Shown here piece after piece: positions 5,931 to 6,130 of a stretch of DNA of 6,130 bases. This DNA comes from Emcibacter sp. (GTDB taxonomy: Bacteria > Pseudomonadota > Alphaproteobacteria > Sphingomonadales > Emcibacteraceae), in the NCBI GenBank assembly GCA_027019205.1, contig JALUWZ010000186.1, forward strand, positions 1 to 6,130, given 5' to 3'. The stretch's first letter is position 1; every line of letters starts with the position of its first letter. Made by a program: the position numbers and the translations under genes. The notes below the pieces were generated by a model. It did not search any database, was not told the origin of the DNA, and worked only from the letters and a program-made list of their open reading frames with translations.

Positions 5931-6130
5931 GCATGACGGCGCCTGACCCGCAGATAGCTTATCCCGGCCAGCATGAAAATAATCACCCCCGCTCTCAAGG
6001 ATAACGGAATATCCCCATGTGACAGATGCAGCCCGGCACTGACCAGCATGATTGCCCCCAATATCCCGCTGCCCGTCAGAGCCAGGCGCGGGATGGTCAA
6101 CATCAACCCTGCGATACTTTCCACAATACC
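5918..6130 (-). CDS. Small membrane protein, DoxX-like, C-terminal part (cut by window edge)
   Basis: The frame is open from the right edge to a TAG at 5920-5918 and gives 70 residues. An internal GTG at 6124 is possible, but the open frame upstream suggests the real start lies beyond the window. Two hydrophobic segments are visible, roughly residues 15-33 (LALTGSGILGAIMLVSAGL) and 42-57 (SLRAGVIIFMLAGISY). They are followed by a basic tail, LRVRRRHAQSE, probably cytoplasmic. The pattern of AGL-hydrophobic-IPRLAL, then GAIML, HL and a second helix ending in basic residues resembles the end of DoxX/DoxX-like proteins, recalled rather than searched. The role of that family is poorly defined (redox or membrane stress in some cases). 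It converges on spoVR and overlaps it by 13 bases. A generic small membrane protein is the alternative. Confidence 0.6.
   Translation of the reverse strand, partial: GIVESIAGLMLTIPRLALTGSGILGAIMLVSAGLHLSHGDIPLSLRAGVIIFMLAGISYLRVRRRHAQSE

Overview
The window looks like chromosomal DNA of an alphaproteobacterium of roughly 50% GC. The protein sequences of the central operon are closest, from memory, to alphaproteobacterial versions of these families. I cannot name the genus. There is no mobile element, CRISPR array, tRNA or rRNA.

Layout, left to right. Positions 645 to 1 (minus strand) hold the N-terminal 215 residues of a GntP-type permease that runs off the left edge. Positions 646-1098 are a 453-base divergent intergenic region with no recognised gene. 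It is unusually rich in nested inverted repeats built around AAGGTG/CACCTT and in candidate promoter elements. Positions 1099-5930 (plus strand) are a tight three-gene operon: prkA (YeaG-type AAA+ protein, 652 aa), a yeaH/DUF444 gene (VWA/MIDAS protein, 439 aa) and spoVR (YcgB-type, 513 aa). The prkA-yeaH gap is 12 bases, and the yeaH stop and spoVR start share one base (TAATG). Positions 6130 to 5918 (minus strand) hold the C-terminal 70 residues of a small membrane protein resembling the DoxX family. It converges on spoVR and overlaps its last 13 bases.

How the genes may work together. PrkA, YeaH and SpoVR homologues co-occur across many bacteria and are linked to starvation, stationary-phase and stress physiology (E. 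coli yeaGH and ycgB) or sporulation (B. subtilis prkA and spoVR). Their joint biochemical function is still unclear. A AAA+ ATPase beside a MIDAS-containing VWA protein recalls MoxR/VWA, RavA/ViaA and chelatase I/D pairs, so a motor-plus-adaptor unit acting on or with SpoVR is a reasonable inference. The two flanking membrane-protein genes point away from the operon's direction of transcription and are probably unrelated to it.

The three proteins are a known but poorly understood system. The least explained part of the window is the prkA upstream region. It has a 76-base imperfect hairpin (920-995) whose G-T wobbles favour a plus-strand RNA, a second nested palindrome (788-829) sharing the same AAGGTGAT core, and overlapping candidate sigma-70, sigma-54 and EcfG-type promoter signals.
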